From Varroa destructor (taxonomy: Eukaryota > Arthropoda > Arachnida > Mesostigmata > Varroidae), in NCBI RefSeq assembly GCF_002443255.2, contig NW_019211456.1, forward strand, positions 56,928,982 through 56,992,981: a stretch of 64,000 bases of DNA, written 5' to 3'. A program made the position numbers and the translations under genes. The notes below the pieces were generated by a model. That model was not told the DNA's origin and searched no databases. It saw nothing but the letters and a program-made list of their open reading frames with translations. Below are positions 1-14,669 of this stretch, piece by piece (within the stretch, counting starts at the first letter, position 1; each line of letters begins with the position of its first letter).

Positions 1-3000
1 TATTTTAATATATATTTCGGCTTCGACGTTTGTCCCAAACTGACCGTACAAGTTCTATATTACAACTGAATTTATAGTCAAAGCATTGCTGAAGTGAACC
101 AGTCGGCTATTTACGACCGTTTAATGTTACTATAGGATTTTTTTCGTGTTTTTTGGGCTTCGCAACCAGGTTTACAGTAGGCAAAAAAGACACAAAGCCA
201 CTAAGCTCATTGCGTCTATGCCTATGGCCTGAAGAAAAAAAAAAGGATGGGTTCATTGTGAGGAGCACAAATGGGCTACACACATTGCCTACTAATCCGT
301 ACACTGCTCCGGTTAATGGCGAGCCTGATCAGAATCGCTTGAGCCTTGTTGTTCTGGGCCTTCACAGATCCGTGGGAGCTAAAACATTTTGATCGACGGA
401 TAGTGCAAGAGATGGGTATAGAGGAAAGCCAGAATTATCAAACAAGATATAGACCGTACTTTATAAAAAACAATGCTGACCGTTACCGCCGGATCGGACT
501 TAAAATTGCATATTACAAGGGTCCTGTTTCGAATGTGTAAGGGCACAAGTTCGTCTAACCAGCAGAAATTACCGAAAATAAACTCGATTAGCCAAAGTTG
601 ATTACTCAATAGGTACGATGTGGGCATTTTTTCATGAAACAGATTACGATAATTATCTAAATTCGAGTGCGAGGTTGATTCGAGGTACTGATTACGAACG
701 GCCAGCTAATGTATTTGGTTGAAACAGCAGATGTACCATTTACAGGGCCCTTTAACTTCTAGACCAATTAAATGCCTCATTTGTGTCCAATCAGAAGTTC
801 TGAAATTGTACGCAGGAGAAAAGGCAACACAAGACAGTGCATGCGTCAAATAACAGAAGGAATAATCGTGGCTGGATTCAGAGTTTTAGACACGAATACA
901 GAGTAACGGAAATAGCTTTTCTAGACATTTCGAGTGTGAAATAGTTCAAATAAAATCTGATTATATAATATACTGGTAGTAAAATGAGATGAAATTACAA
1001 GTTCAACTTTACCTACATAAAACAACATTCATTTTTTTAAAACGCGTAACTTTACTAAAGCTTAGCTGAAGCATTTCTCTAAAATGAAAATCAATAGGGC
1101 GCTTAAAACCTATAGCTACCGAGTGAGCAATGAACGAAATTAACAGTAAACAGATTAGGAGCTGTTGTGCTTCCTGTCTCCTTCACAGACCGCATGAAAT
1201 ATGATTGTTTGTAATGGCAATATAGCGGAGACTATTGACGCAAGGATTTTACGTATCGGATGTGTTGATTTATAACGTATGGGCCAGCCATAAATGTACT
1301 GGCTCTTCGATAACTCTCGTGGGTGGGAAATATTGATACGTATGTTTCGATTGGAAATCCGTTGTCAGTTTAACCCAGCAAATCATCGTAGTTTTGCGCT
1401 GCTATTTTGAATAGTGCAGATTTATTTTCGCATTTTCAACAATTTGCATAATAAACAGGACCATGAATACAGAAGGAGACATGGTTAGGCCATCTCAACC
1501 ACCAGCCAGCTTGTTTTTGTTCTTCCTTTCCATGCGATCAGGTCACCCTTTATTGTACTGTATCAAGGACCTATTCCATAGGGTTTTATTGAAGCTTAAT
1601 TGGAAAATGTATAGTTTGAGGTTAAAGACTGCAAGAAAAACCGGGGACAATTCAAAATTCTCTTCTCGCTATCTTAACTCATACGTTACGTTCGTGAGGA
1701 ATGGCGACAATATCAATTCGCTAGCAAAAAGCAGACTAGTAGTTATGACTATCATGATCCTCTTTCGTTTATGTATTCTTCATTAGGTGCGCGGCGTTAT
1801 GAAATAGATCTCTATTTGAAAAGGCTTGTCTGTCATTTGTTGACCAGCTCTTGCGGATGAATTGGCTCATCCTTTCTCTTCGGACTTTTACTGTGCCTTA
1901 TACTGCCTATTTTTCCAGCCTTCCCCAGTCTAGATGCTCAGTATGTATGTCTGACTAATCTTTTTTTTAATCTCAATGCCTTTTAAAATGCCATGGGTTT
2001 TTATTGCTTTTCTGCATGCATCATCGAGCGTTTAGCTACGTCAAATCGTTTGTATTGTGGTACGCTATCAGTCGACTAGTGCATGCCTGAACTCAAATAG
2101 AAGATACCTTAGCGTATGTGCAGAAGCGAAAATACTATATGATAGATCTTCACTTTGTCTTATTACGGTACCAAAATAAGACCAATCTGGCAAAGTTCTT
2201 TAGAAAAAGTAGTTCAAGGTATTTAAGTTGAAGGAGTTGGCTGGGGCAGCAGGTACAGAAGCGAGTTAATCAAAATAAAAAAATGTGAAAAAAGTTATAT
2301 ACAAAAGCGTCTTAGCTAGCTCCTAATTTGCTTAAAGTATCCAGCTATAAAAATTCTTCCAATGGAAAAAATTCAATGCCAAATGTTTGAAATGAAGTGG
2401 ATTTCTCTTTTATATCAAGGTGGTGTAAAAAAAAAAAGTTTAACGGCTTTGGTGTTTGTAAAATATATGATCCAATGGGCATTTTCAGGATCAAGGGCTG
2501 TTCGTATACTGATTATTCATACGTATAATTTTATCAACATACGTTGTATAGGCGCCCACCTGTGTACCTGATCAATTTTAGGCGTTTTTGCTCAAGTGAC
2601 TTGATTTATTATGTACTTTAGAGGATGCCGTGGGATAAAAAATTATATTAAATAAATTGTATGTAATAAGATACAAGGCTGGCTGTCACCACATGTCACG
2701 AAACGGGACATTTAGCTAGAAAATATATTCTACACTTGCGAAACTCATACATTATTGAAAGCAGCCATATACAGACCGTATTAATTTCGATAGCAGAAGA
2801 TGATTAGAGAAACTATGTTTTTGAGCACAGAACTATTACACGATTCATATTACCGGACAGAATGTAGATCTTGCCTCCTTCCTCCTAAGATAAACAATCC
2901 TAAAACAGTATATCCATCGCCGGAAATAGGATATTCTGCCGACTCTCAATTTAAAACAAATGTCTGGTTCCGACGAGAATTGAACCCTGTTGTTTTGCCT

Positions 3001-6000
3001 AGGCTAGCAAGAGGCACGGGAAAGAATTGTCGGAATTATCATTGCTGCTAAAGCTTTAGGCGCTAACCTGTGACGCTAACGGGGAAGCGCGACTAACGTG
3101 ACAGCTTGAACGCCCCACAGCTTCGATATCCGTATCAGCTTCCGACAATCAATATAGCGTCGTGGCGCTATGCTCTGAACGATCATCAAGAAGAATCGGA
3201 GCTTACCAATGCGTTTTTATGTTTGTTTCCGGTTGCAGTTTGTTCTTCTAAGAAGCAAATTTATCGTTGAATATTATTAGACAAGGCGATCATAAATGAA
3301 TTGTTTGCTTCTTCTATCAAGGTCGATCGACTTCGGGGCCTATAGCATGGCGATGCTGACTTTTCTTTGTCCGACTAGCTAACAAGCCTTTGAGAACAAA
3401 CGCGAAAGTGCAACTTTCGGAACTCTACGAAATGACGGCCAACTGTCTGCCTATGTACAAATGAGCTCGTTTTAGATATGCAGATGCATAGCATATATAA
3501 TAGTTGATTAAGAACTGATTTAAAAGATAGCACAGGCTTAATCTTATAATATTAAACAGCATATTAAGTTCGCTGGAATAAATATAGATACGAAGAACTG
3601 ATTTCGGTGGGCTGTTGCGAAAAGATCCTTGTGTAATTTACTCTTCTAATAAATTAAGTGTGCTTCAGCAGAAAGCGTACGTTCTTTGTAAATCTCTAGT
3701 CTATTTAGCTGACTATAGCTTCAGTAATTGATCCGTCATCACGAGAACGCCTGTAGGCTATCAAGTCAACGTCTTTTATCTGAAGTTGTTTGCCCTAACT
3801 GTACATACTATTTGATGCATAGCATAGTAAAATAGTTAATAAGCAAACCGAGTTCTGATCAGCAAACAACGTAAAAATCTTTTAGAATAAATTGCTTGTT
3901 TATAATTCATGAATTTAATTAAGTGTTTTCTCAATGATGGTGCGGTGGTAATATATTCGCTTGTTCCACTTCAGGACGCCTCGCTTTAGTCTATTTTCTG
4001 AACGGGCGGTAGATAATCGCTCTTCCGGGAGTAAATACGCTTTGTTTCGTGTCGAAAGAAGCCCACCACTGAAAGCTACGCGTAAAAACACTACTGGGCA
4101 TAAGATTTGAAGGGCCTGCAAACGAAAGCCATCAGTGGTTTTCTGTCCTTAAACAATGTGATGGAACATACAGCAAAAGTTTTTTTTATTTTGCATTATT
4201 ATCATGCATCAAGCCGCTAAGAAAGCCTCGCTAGTTTATATTAGATCTTGGCTTGTCTCTGCGATTAGCCCTTTGTACGCCGTTGTTTGCCACCGTCTTG
4301 GAACGGCGTTGCCGAACATTGCCAAATTTTGTAAAGAATTACATTATTTTCTTGCTGGCCGTTCATACAATTCCTTCCGGGTTATTTTTTTCCATTGAGA
4401 CATTGCCCTTCGAATTAATTTGAGGTATAGTATACTATAAGCAGAAAATACAGTGATAATGGCACTGCTAATACGAAATCGCACGATGATTTAATATGAA
4501 GAAAACTGAAGTTCCCTGAGATGTATTGCTAGTAACAAAAGGGGAACGCATGTTTGTCGTTATTCAATACTGCACCCAAGTGTGGACTATCTGGTAATGC
4601 TATGTTAGCTTAGATATGTAAAGTCTCCTCTTTTTTTTCCAACCTTCAATAGTATTTAGTGGAAGCATATCATTCAAATGAATGTCCAGTCAACTAAATG
4701 ACCTTGATGAGGAACTTAACATTGATTAAAGCCACGTCCATTTGTAGCAAGCAAGTACCTCTCTATTGATTCCCTCTGCTGTTGGAACTGTAACTAAATG
4801 GGAAGACCGGGGTCAGTACTTGCGACCGGCTGGAGTCTTTATGGAGAAGTCGCTGATACGACACTTTTCGTAACTTGTATTGAATCAGAAGAGGTGTCTA
4901 TTACTAACGGTTACTTGAGGCAATAGCTTGATCGAGTAGGTTAGAAGCTTTTCAATGTATCTTCTTAGCTGCGAAAGAAGTAAACGAAAGTCAATATAAT
5001 ACTTCTCACAGTATTACAGACTTCCACGCACCGCCGTGCGTTGTTTATTTTTTACGGTTGGAACGATTGATCGTAATCACTATATATGACATGTTTATTT
5101 ACTACATAAGTTTGGCCCATCTGCCTCTACCATGTGCTATCGCTTCTCTAAGAAGACAAGTTGCAAACAATCATTTTTATTCTATCAGTTTTGAGAGGCC
5201 AGAAAATTCTTTATAACGTTAGAGCTCAATAGCTTCGCTCATTCGTTCTATCATTCAATAAGGTGTCACTTCAGCTCTTTTATTTGTTGTTAATTGGCCT
5301 TTCTTAGTTTATGTCTTACAGTTAGACATAGCTTGTCCGGAAAGATCACATTTACGGACAGTTCCTTTTAGCTTAAGTACAGCACTATAAATTCACGGAG
5401 ACTAGCCATCTAGTGCTCCAGTAGTCTATATTTAGAAGAGGTGTCTCCGTATTACGGCAAATGGCATTTTTGATTTTGTTATTATAAGCGTCTCAACTTA
5501 ATTTCCTCTCTACTCTCATCTAAGTTTACTCGTTGTCAGGCTTTTAGCCGAGCTTTACAGTCGTTCTTCGATACGTTTGTTTTGTTAGATATGTTCTTGT
5601 ATAGAGAAGATTAAATTTTCAAGATACACTTAGCAATTGCGTCGCTCTACAAAACCCACCTTCTTTGCCAAGCCACACGAGAATCCAACCTTAAAAACAA
5701 CTTGGACCTGCCTCATTATAATATTATATTAACTCTACTACAGTACAAGAAAGGTGGTAGCGTCACTCTTTTGCCATGGAAGGTTTTTCTTTTTTTTGAA
5801 AATAGGACGGCACATTGAATTCGTGCAATCTAAATGCGACCCTGCTAGAATTAAGCGGGTATAGTAATTGAGCTCAAGCGGTTTCGAAACACGGTGGCGT
5901 GTATTCGTCTTCTTTGGCAGCATGAAGATATTCTTTTCTGGTGCAGCAGACGATAAATGCCTTAAACGTTTTTAAAACTATCTAAGTGATGAGACGCTAC

Positions 6001-6836
6001 ATTTAGCTGATCTAAACAATGGTAAACACACATATATTTCTAATACAGAGTATCTTAATGTCGACGGTGGATTTGTTTTAAACAAGAATTAGTTTTTCTT
6101 CTGGGCTGCGGGGTTGGCGGTCTTAATAGCAAACGAATGTACGAACGCTATAATCTGTTTCAACAATGGAGCGGTTCACAGAGCCAAAGCGTGTTGTACC
6201 CGTAGAAACATCCCACAACGAGACCTGATAATGTATTGAAACATTACGGAGGGTATATTACTTAGTTTAAACTGAAAGGTGAGACCGGCCTGAAGGAGCT
6301 TATATTTCGGAACACCGAATAGAAAAATAAAAAGCCACATCGGGAACTAACTCAGATTGCTCCAACAAAGGAAAAATGCTGAGATTATTGAAAAAAGTGC
6401 AAATGCGATGCCGATCATTTCGAGATGGTCGCACACAGTAATTGTTACTTTCTATTTCAAGTGTCCGCGCATGGCACGACTCATCCAAGAGTTGTTCCTA
6501 AGGCACTATAGAGCCCGTACTTTGCCGCTTTTCGAAGGACGCAAACCTTTATAGGGCATGAGTTATTAGTTAATACTATAAAGTAACGCTCTGCCCCCAT
6601 TCGCCTTTACCAAAACCCACGAGATCGATGTCGAATCTCACACATTAAACAAAAGAGTTCGTTATAAAAATGAAACAATCTGGGACATCCTGTAATGTAA
6701 ACCTATAGGTATTATCAGTGCGCACTTTCTACCTAGAGGAACCAAGTTATTTTTGCTTGGAAGCGCATTCAAAAGCGTATGCCTAATTTTGGTCGTATTG
6801 GTCATAATCAATGATATCTAAAAACATTTGAGACCA

Positions 6837-6838
<2 letters not shown>

Positions 6839-6876
<38 letters not shown>
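6839..6876. repeat. (AT)n dinucleotide microsatellite
   Basis: An uninterrupted AT dinucleotide run of about 19 units lies in otherwise unremarkable intronic DNA. Confidence 0.95.
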
Positions 6877-6879
<3 letters not shown>

Positions 6880-8280
6880 TCGAGAAAGAGAACAACAAAC
6901 ATTTTTAATGGACGACCAATAACGCTGGGTTGCTAATCCAGAGCTGGGAAATACAGCAATTCATAAAGGTCATGATCTAGGAACTGCAAACGTAAAGACC
7001 TCGAAGGCGCGCTGGTAATTAACGAGGGAGTTCGTTAACCTGTTTGCAAGCTGGCTGCAGGGAGAAATGAATATAACCGCCTCGAAGAAGGAACCGAAAC
7101 TACAACGGGCTTCAGAAGTCATGGTCAATGACGAACGTTCCGTCCTGCATGGAGCAGATAGCTGAGCTAGTCAGGAAACGATAAGTTACACTCCTAGCAC
7201 TAATCCTTCGATGGTCTTACTTTAGAAGGCTGCGACAGTGGCACACAACGCATCTGTTTTATGGATCCTATGGTGAATATACCGCTAGCACGTTTGTGCA
7301 ACATTGAACACATTTACTAAAGGGAAATTATTCGTCTTAAAGTTTCCGGGAGATAATTTAACTAATTAACAAGCAAGCTGTCGTACCGATAGTCGGCCGT
7401 CTACACAGCCGGAGCGAGGACACAATTCAAAATTTTCTACTCTGAATAAACAATCAATTTTTAGCTCGTGTGATCATTCGATTCTGTATATTAGTTTACT
7501 TGCATTTCGAACGATACCCTAATAACCATGGATTAACAAAACAGCTCTAAAATTCTATTTTGAAGATTATGCTGAAAAGTGTAAATGCAAAAAGGGAATG
7601 TTCTGAATCGCTTATATAATAAATAATATACTTTTTACAGTTGCCTCAGGCGGTGGAGAGTCACGTTTCTAAATTGTAAATGAATGGTTTCTACGAAAAG
7701 AAAAAGCTTGGATTCGTTTTATTTAAAAAAAAAAAAACCGTTTCATAGAAAGAAAAAAATCCTGGTGCTAACTTATTATTTTAGTTAGAATTATTAGTGA
7801 ACCCCAGCTGAATTTTTAGCTTAAGTTTGACAAAAGATATTATCGCAGTTTCGATTACAGTAGCATACCTTCGAATGGACCTAAACGAATGGAACCTTTG
7901 CACCGATAATGTGCATCCAGTTCCTTCTGCTTGAACAGCTGTTATTATTAATTTCATTTTTTGCAACGCCACTTTCGTTCACAGCGCGCCTATGCCGGAG
8001 ATGACAAGGAAGCCATCTACATACATACATACATATTTAAATGCTATAGTATTTACTAGTAATTACAATGGTTAGAGAACGTGTTTCCGATCCACATGGC
8101 CAAATCCATTTTCTACATTGCTTTAAGGTGTGTACAGATTTGATGTCTGTTACTACATTATTTTATAATTATAAATAGAAATGTAGCTACGTACCGTCAA
8201 ACATATTTTTCTTTTGTTTGCCTATGTCACTTATGTGCGGATAATAAGCTTGGTAGCTTTGTATCACGATTGTTTGTCAG

Positions 8281-8296
8281 ACACACACACACACAC
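8281..8296. repeat. (CA)8 microsatellite
   Basis: Eight uninterrupted AC/CA units. Confidence 0.9.
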
Positions 8297-11200
8297 TTAA
8301 ACTCTAATAACACGGGTCAACTAATGGGAGAAAATAAATAGAAGGAGCGACCAGTGAATAAGTGAAGTAGGTGTGGCAATCCGATCATTTGGATCTGGGT
8401 ATATTGATTTCGGCCTGCGCAGGATGTGGAAATCATCTTTTAAGAGAAGGGATTTCAAGGCCCTAGAAATTTTCTCTTTCCGCCTAAGCATGTTAACAGT
8501 GAATATCAACTTTGTCGCGTAGCTAATGTGTCTTATGATAGCTTTTTACCGTCAAAGAAACTTGTTGAAGGGAGCTGATGAAAGCAGGCTTGTAATTATA
8601 GAAATGCTAGTGAGAAAAGAGTGTTAGCACTTTAGAAGCTGATGAAAGTATATGGTTTTCGTGCAAATCGGCCGAAACCTAAGTGGAACTAAATCCTCAT
8701 GTCATACGAACTCAAGTTCGCTTACGGGTAACCTATCGAACCTCCTTCGATGTTCCCATATTGAAAAGGCATATGTTGGCAGCTTGTCAAGATTACCGCA
8801 AGTACGCCAGCTCAAGACCTGGACCATAGTTTGTCGCCACAGATATCAATTGTTATATGTAACAATTACCATTGCCTACATATTGATGTCATAAAACTAG
8901 TTTGCCACTTGCTTTTTCCGTATACTGGAGACAAGGTGACACCAGTGGGCCGAACCTTAATAGGTTGAATTTTTCATTCAAAGATATTTTGAGCTTTTTT
9001 TCGTGAAGACATTCGTGTCACAGAGTTTTATTATGCCTATTAGGTTTCCATATGGCTCCTCTCAAATCGCTACTTAAGGGTTTTTCTCGATGCGAAATCA
9101 TCGCTAGTTTTTCTTATTTAAAAACGTCGACTCAAAAAAATTCGACTATACTTCCGCTCTGCTTTCCAAGCACCCTATTCGATGCAACTCTACCAAAATT
9201 AACATTAAATACAAGCAAGGATACAGGTCTTCGATTATATTCTAAAATTCATTTATTTGCAAAACGGTAATACGGTAAGCTTTACTTGATGACTATTTGC
9301 TTAAGGTACACTTACAATGAATACCCAATAGATGCTAGCTTGAATACATTATTTACGCCTTTTGTGCTTCACTTGCGTATAGGCAACTACAACATTCGAA
9401 CAAGTTACGTAACTCACCTTAGTTAGAAGTTACGAATCTTTTGTTTAGAGACAAAGGCTAGTCCAAAAAGAACTAGCATACTGCTCGATCGTAAACTCTT
9501 TAGCAGCGTTGTAGTTCGAGCCTTATGGGTCAGAGTGAAAATGGAATCAAACAAATGTCTTAGCAGAATACTGCTGTTTATGATTAAGTTGTGTTTCTTT
9601 TCGAGCAGGTATTCCTAGTGTCGGTTGCGTGACTATTTTAAACGCCGTGGGCCGACCACACTGTAGCTTGTGTTATGCTGAGCTGTTCAAACCTCGGTGC
9701 TATAATATTTCGCCTATAGCTGGACAATGTATGGGCTTCTTGAGCATTATTAATGGTTTTGCCCTTGCCTGGCCACTATGCAATGCGTGGGGCTGGTACG
9801 GAAGACATTCTCGCGCCTCTTTTGCTTGCTTCGCAAGCCAACGAGAGACGTCTTCTTGACATTAGTTCAGGCAACTACTACTGGAAAAAAGATTTACATT
9901 TAGAACCTAATGTTGCATGACATAGCATATTGTACGTACGAATAACTCTGTAAAGCAATAGAGTTTTACCGATAGTAATGAAGTTACACGATATCATAGG
10001 ATCAACGACGACCTACTGTCTATAATATTGTTTCCCTTAAGTCGTCATTTACTAATTATAATAATCGATCTAGGCGCCAAAAATACCTCGACCGTAATTC
10101 TAAACACAGAGTTTGACGTCCTCGCCATATTAGATCTTTAGCAACGGCAATCTTTTCACTGGCTGACCCCGAGTGAGTATTGGCTCTCCTAGTTCACAAC
10201 GTTCTGTCCATTGCTGTGTATATTAATATTGCTAGCCAAATAGGTCGGTAATGGGAATACCTGGTTTAGTGACCTCTTCATGACTGCAAACTTCCCAAAC
10301 ATAACGAACTATAAAGGGAGACAAAAGCAACTGAGTGCTGTACAAGGCCTGGATTCAGAAATGTTAAAAGAGGTCTTGATTCTCATCTATATTGGCGTAT
10401 TTTTGAGTGAAATAGCCGAACTGTAAATCTGGAAAATAGGTTAAGACCCTTTTTTGTGCAAACGAACCGATATCCATTCCAATACATGCTAGTAATATCA
10501 CGGAAACTTAGTTGTCGAAATCAGCAAAAGAGCTCAGCTTATGTCGGCAAATAATTTGAGTTAAGGGAAAATTGATTTATACTGACACTTTAATTTTCCG
10601 TAAAAAGGCCCACTTTCTCAATGTTGGCTGAAGTGAATTAACATAATTTTGCCAGCAGGCATTTAACATCTTTTCAATATTACTTCGCTGATCCTTCCCT
10701 ATCCCATCATTCTCCTGGCAATGATAATACTTTTAAACTAAAAAGGGTGTAATCTGTGCGGACATGTCACTCCACCAACAAAGACAACTGTACAATATTG
10801 CGCTTTTCCATCTAGCGGTGTGGAGAAAAATTGACTAGGCGCCAAGACTTCACTGTCGTCCATAAAGGTAGGCTTGGAACGCTAATCGTAAATACGCTTG
10901 AAGTTCCGCCTCTTAATTAATTATTTGATAATAATAACATGTTGGTGCCGCAAAGGTCAAGACAACGGAATAAGTACGTGGTAGGAAAATGATTTGAAGA
11001 ACAGTGAAGAGAACAGGGACGAGACTTACTAAATATACCTTGGTGTTAAAAGAAATAAGCAAACGAAAGGGCAGCTAATCAGTTAGTTGAAGTTCTTAAA
11101 GCCTATTAAGAAAGCCACAGAGTAAAATCGAGGAGCTGAAAAAGATAGGGGGATAGATCTGGAAATAAAAAAATTGTGGAAGCATGCAAGATTACAGGGG

Positions 11201-14200
11201 AACCACGGGAAAATGACAAAGCTTTTAAGGTAGTTACGCATACGCCTATGGATATAGATCGGGCGACCAACGACCGAGAAGAAGAGTGGTGATAATCAAT
11301 TAGGCAAGGGCGTCGAGGCGCCCAACCATACCACTCGAAAGAAGATGAAGCTAGAGGAGAAGTGAAATTTCTCATGAGCTATTATTATGAAGCCTACGGC
11401 ATCTAATGCATACATTGAAAAAGTCTAACAAAACGCTTTAGGTAAGCGTATTTCTGAAAAAGGATGTATCGTTTAACTAAATTTCATATTCACAGCGCGC
11501 TATATATGGCATATTTACTACTGCCATTCCGCAGAATTGGCCATCCGACTGGGAATGGTCTATTTACGCTTACGGAAATAACAAATTAGGCTAGAAAGAA
11601 GAGAGATTATTATTGTACTGTTTTTATATTTAGCAGATACTAAACAAGAACGTTTTATAAAATGTATAACGGACCACTACTCTTTTCATTCTGATGTCAT
11701 GCTTCTATGATTATAACTGAACTCTATGCTTTCTTCGCATTGTGTATAATTTACTGCGTGTAATAATATACAAAAATATATTAAATGTATCTGAATGCAC
11801 AAAAAAAGGAAACACATAGGCAGTAACTAGTGAAAGAGAAAAAAGGTTCGTAGGCCTACAATTTACAAACAGACGACAAGGAACATCGAAAGGATCATCG
11901 TACACGGTTCTAGAACAAAAGATATTAGCCAATTAAATACGTATGAACATGATTTTTCGTGTTTCCCTTACGAGCGCTATACGTATACAATTCTTCAGCT
12001 GATTTCATTAAAGCGACGTTAACCAAAAGCAGAGAAAAGGCTTTTTGCCGATGCCATTTTGTCTGAGGTTCTACTTACTTTCATCTGATGGCTGCAATTA
12101 TATTGTAGAGGTTCTATGAAAAAATTACGGCTTCGGGATTTGCTATGTTTGGTAGGAGAATCACCGCGGCTCAAGCGGAGCATAGCAGGTAAATAAAGTC
12201 GAAAGGGATTTACGCGTTCTATATTTTTACGTGACATATCTAGCGTGGCTTTCGTTCGATTTCATTTAATATATGCTTATAGACTTTTTGGCTACACGTT
12301 ATGAAACCGTAATTAATTTTCTGTCTTAAAAATGTCCCGCCATTTTTAAGTATTCTTGTTTTCAAACCAAAACACAGATTATTCGAGTTTTTTCCACTTG
12401 CTACAGTCAAATTCAAAATAAGAACATAAAAATGTCATTCTGATCTGAAGATCGAGTTCACACGTAAACGTATTTGTTTCATAATGTTGCTACGATAGAG
12501 TTCCTACAGTGCTTTTCAACATTTTTCAAAATATGGAGGCGTCTTCTTTAAGTTATAACACGAATCACCGTCTCCGCGGAGTGATCTTTGCCGAACGTGT
12601 AGTTTTATGAAACCTTTGCAATTGAACTTATTCCGTACATTTACTCCACCTGTCGTTGACAACAATAACTTTACAAGAACTTTTGTAAAGGCGATCCAGA
12701 GATTATCGGGATGGCATGATTGGCCAGATCAGTGCAGTGTTAGTGTTAACATTAACTACTGTTTGACAAACGCTAGTCTTCGACGGATCATGCTTCGTTT
12801 AGTTCCAGCCGTCTAATACGTGGTATAATAGACGTGGTGAAGCTAGAGGGGACCTGTTGGTAGCAAATATTAGTAATCTATTTTCTGTTTTTTGATCCAA
12901 ACACCGCTATCATAAATCATACTACAGTATAAGCCTATTAGCACTTCAATACCAGGCCAATGACTTTTCTTACATTTCGAGTTACCTAGATGGACATTAT
13001 ATCTAAGGCAATGGTAATAAAATATGATTTATCTTTAAAACGAATTAAAGAGTTACGTATATTCGGCATGGAACATTTTGAACCGAGGGAAAAAAATTCT
13101 CTTATAAGTTGTTTTTATATAGTAAAACAAAGAAAATGTAATTTCTGACAATAGGATTTATTTAATATAACCATCATTCACCTTGATTACTTCAATTCGA
13201 AATCTAAACCGCTCTCAGCATAATTTTTTCTCAATAAATGAATGAATAAATAACCCTTCTTAACATATGAAAAGATCTCAAATTTTGGATTGAGAACAAG
13301 TAAAAGATGTTATCAATGCAATAACTTAAAATATCCATTTAATACAAATAGCTGAGAAAGTATTTTCAAAAAGGCTAACTGCTCGAGCCTCCCTAGACGA
13401 TCCGTTTGGTAACTATTATTCTGCTCCGTAAACTGGCCGATAACTTCTGCACAGAAAATAGTTGCATATAGCGGTCTGCTTTTTGTTTCGACTTTTCGCT
13501 ACATAAATTGTCGACTGGGCGGTAGGTAATGTTCTCGGAGTTTAGCCCTGTCTGAATAGACTGCATTAGAGAGAGCCTAAATTTCAGAGATGACGCATCA
13601 TTTTCGATCCCATCATAACAAGTTCGCTGTTCAGTTCTAAAACTTTTTTTTTTTTTTTTTTCCCTCTTACTCCTTAGGAATTACAAATGAAAACATGGCT
13701 CGCTATATCAAATAGCCCGCCAAAGTGTGTTTGAAATTGGATATGCCATCCTGTATATACATGTATGATAGACAGGAACACATGTGTACATTGTGATAGG
13801 CTAGGTACTTGGTTGGTAATTGACAATGTATATATCAGTAATAGATAGAGCTTTTTATATCCTAATTGCACCTGAACTACTAGCCGTTTATTTATTTCCT
13901 TGGCCGCTACACTCTGCTATCATTCGAGCCACGCAACACTTACAGTGCAATTATGTCCTTGTTAATGCAGAATCTAGTATCCTTGCTACGACGTCTTCTA
14001 ACAGCCATTGTCTTCGCGACCGTGCGCCGCCGTTTTGAACCTAGAACGATCTGTTTCTGTGGATGATCTAGTCGGCAGCTTTCGTAGTGGCGTTCTACAT
14101 TTGTAACGTGTACAACCCGGCAAGGAATTGACTGGCCGGACAGCTAGCCGATTATGATGGAGTCTAGTAGTTTAATTGCTTTCACAGTTATGGCTCACTG

Positions 14201-14669
14201 TGGGCCTTGATCGTCAAATCGGGAAAAGTTATATCTTTGGTGGAAGACTATCGGCTAGAGGCTAGGGCTATCACACCTCTAGCGTGTCCACATTTTCTTG
14301 CTCATTATATATATATATATAGATATAGATATGCAGGGTGGTGCATTGAAAATAGAAAAAAATATACTGGCGGGCTATTTATCATACCTTCGCCCACTAC
14401 TGGTTTCACCACCAGAAAAGGGCTGCTTTTTTCTAAATCAAAACAACGAACCTGCCGGAATCGCAAACAGCAGTGCGTCGTTTTCGGAATTTGAACGCAG
14501 ATTACCATCTATCCTTCAGTATTTTCGCGCTAGGCGAACCTTCACAAAGGTCACAAATTTTACTTTTTGGCCCAAAATCTTCGCCCTGAAAAATCCAAAA
14601 GATGTTTCTGGGTCACACATTGGAAGATTCTCAAAGGAGTTTCGATTTAAAGGCCGTGAAGGTTAACCA
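14201..14669 (+). other. Unassigned open frame, function unknown
   Basis: Two overlapping plus-strand frames of 95 and 122 codons run through here, and an AT/AG dinucleotide tract lies at their junction (about 14307-14332). The longer frame (14298-14666) is less AT-biased than its surroundings. It has a Ser/Phe-rich centre and a basic end, with no domain I recognise. There is no good splice context linking it to a neighbour. It may be a decayed mobile-element fragment or chance; I would not annotate a gene without expression evidence. Confidence 0.15.

Larger units (their letters stand above)
1..14200. other. Gene-free AT-rich DNA, probably part of a very long intron of the Cabeza/FUS-like gene
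   Basis: I see no exon with family resemblance on either strand. Open frames here are at most about 107 codons and show no recognisable motif. The Cabeza-like gene on the minus strand ends, as seen, at a splice donor at 16130 inside its RRM. The missing RRM half, zinc finger and RGG exons are not found to the left. The simplest reading is that this whole stretch is intronic. It contains an (AT)n run, a (CA)n run and homopolymer tracts. Intron status is inference; absence of a recognisable exon is what I see. Confidence 0.5.

Noticed and set aside
2950..3065. tRNA-like or SINE-like B box on the minus strand (GGGTTCAATTCTCG)
   Set aside because: The B box matches but no proper A box, acceptor pairing or poly-A/repeat copy could be seen.
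6895..6990. tRNA-Ser(GCT)-like anticodon arm CTGGGTTGCTAATCCAG
   Set aside because: The stem and loop fit but there is no T-arm or acceptor stem, so it is probably chance.
11106..11375. 89-codon minus-strand frame and protein-like plus-strand pieces
   Set aside because: Competing frames on both strands and no motif; possibly an unrecognisable retroelement scrap.
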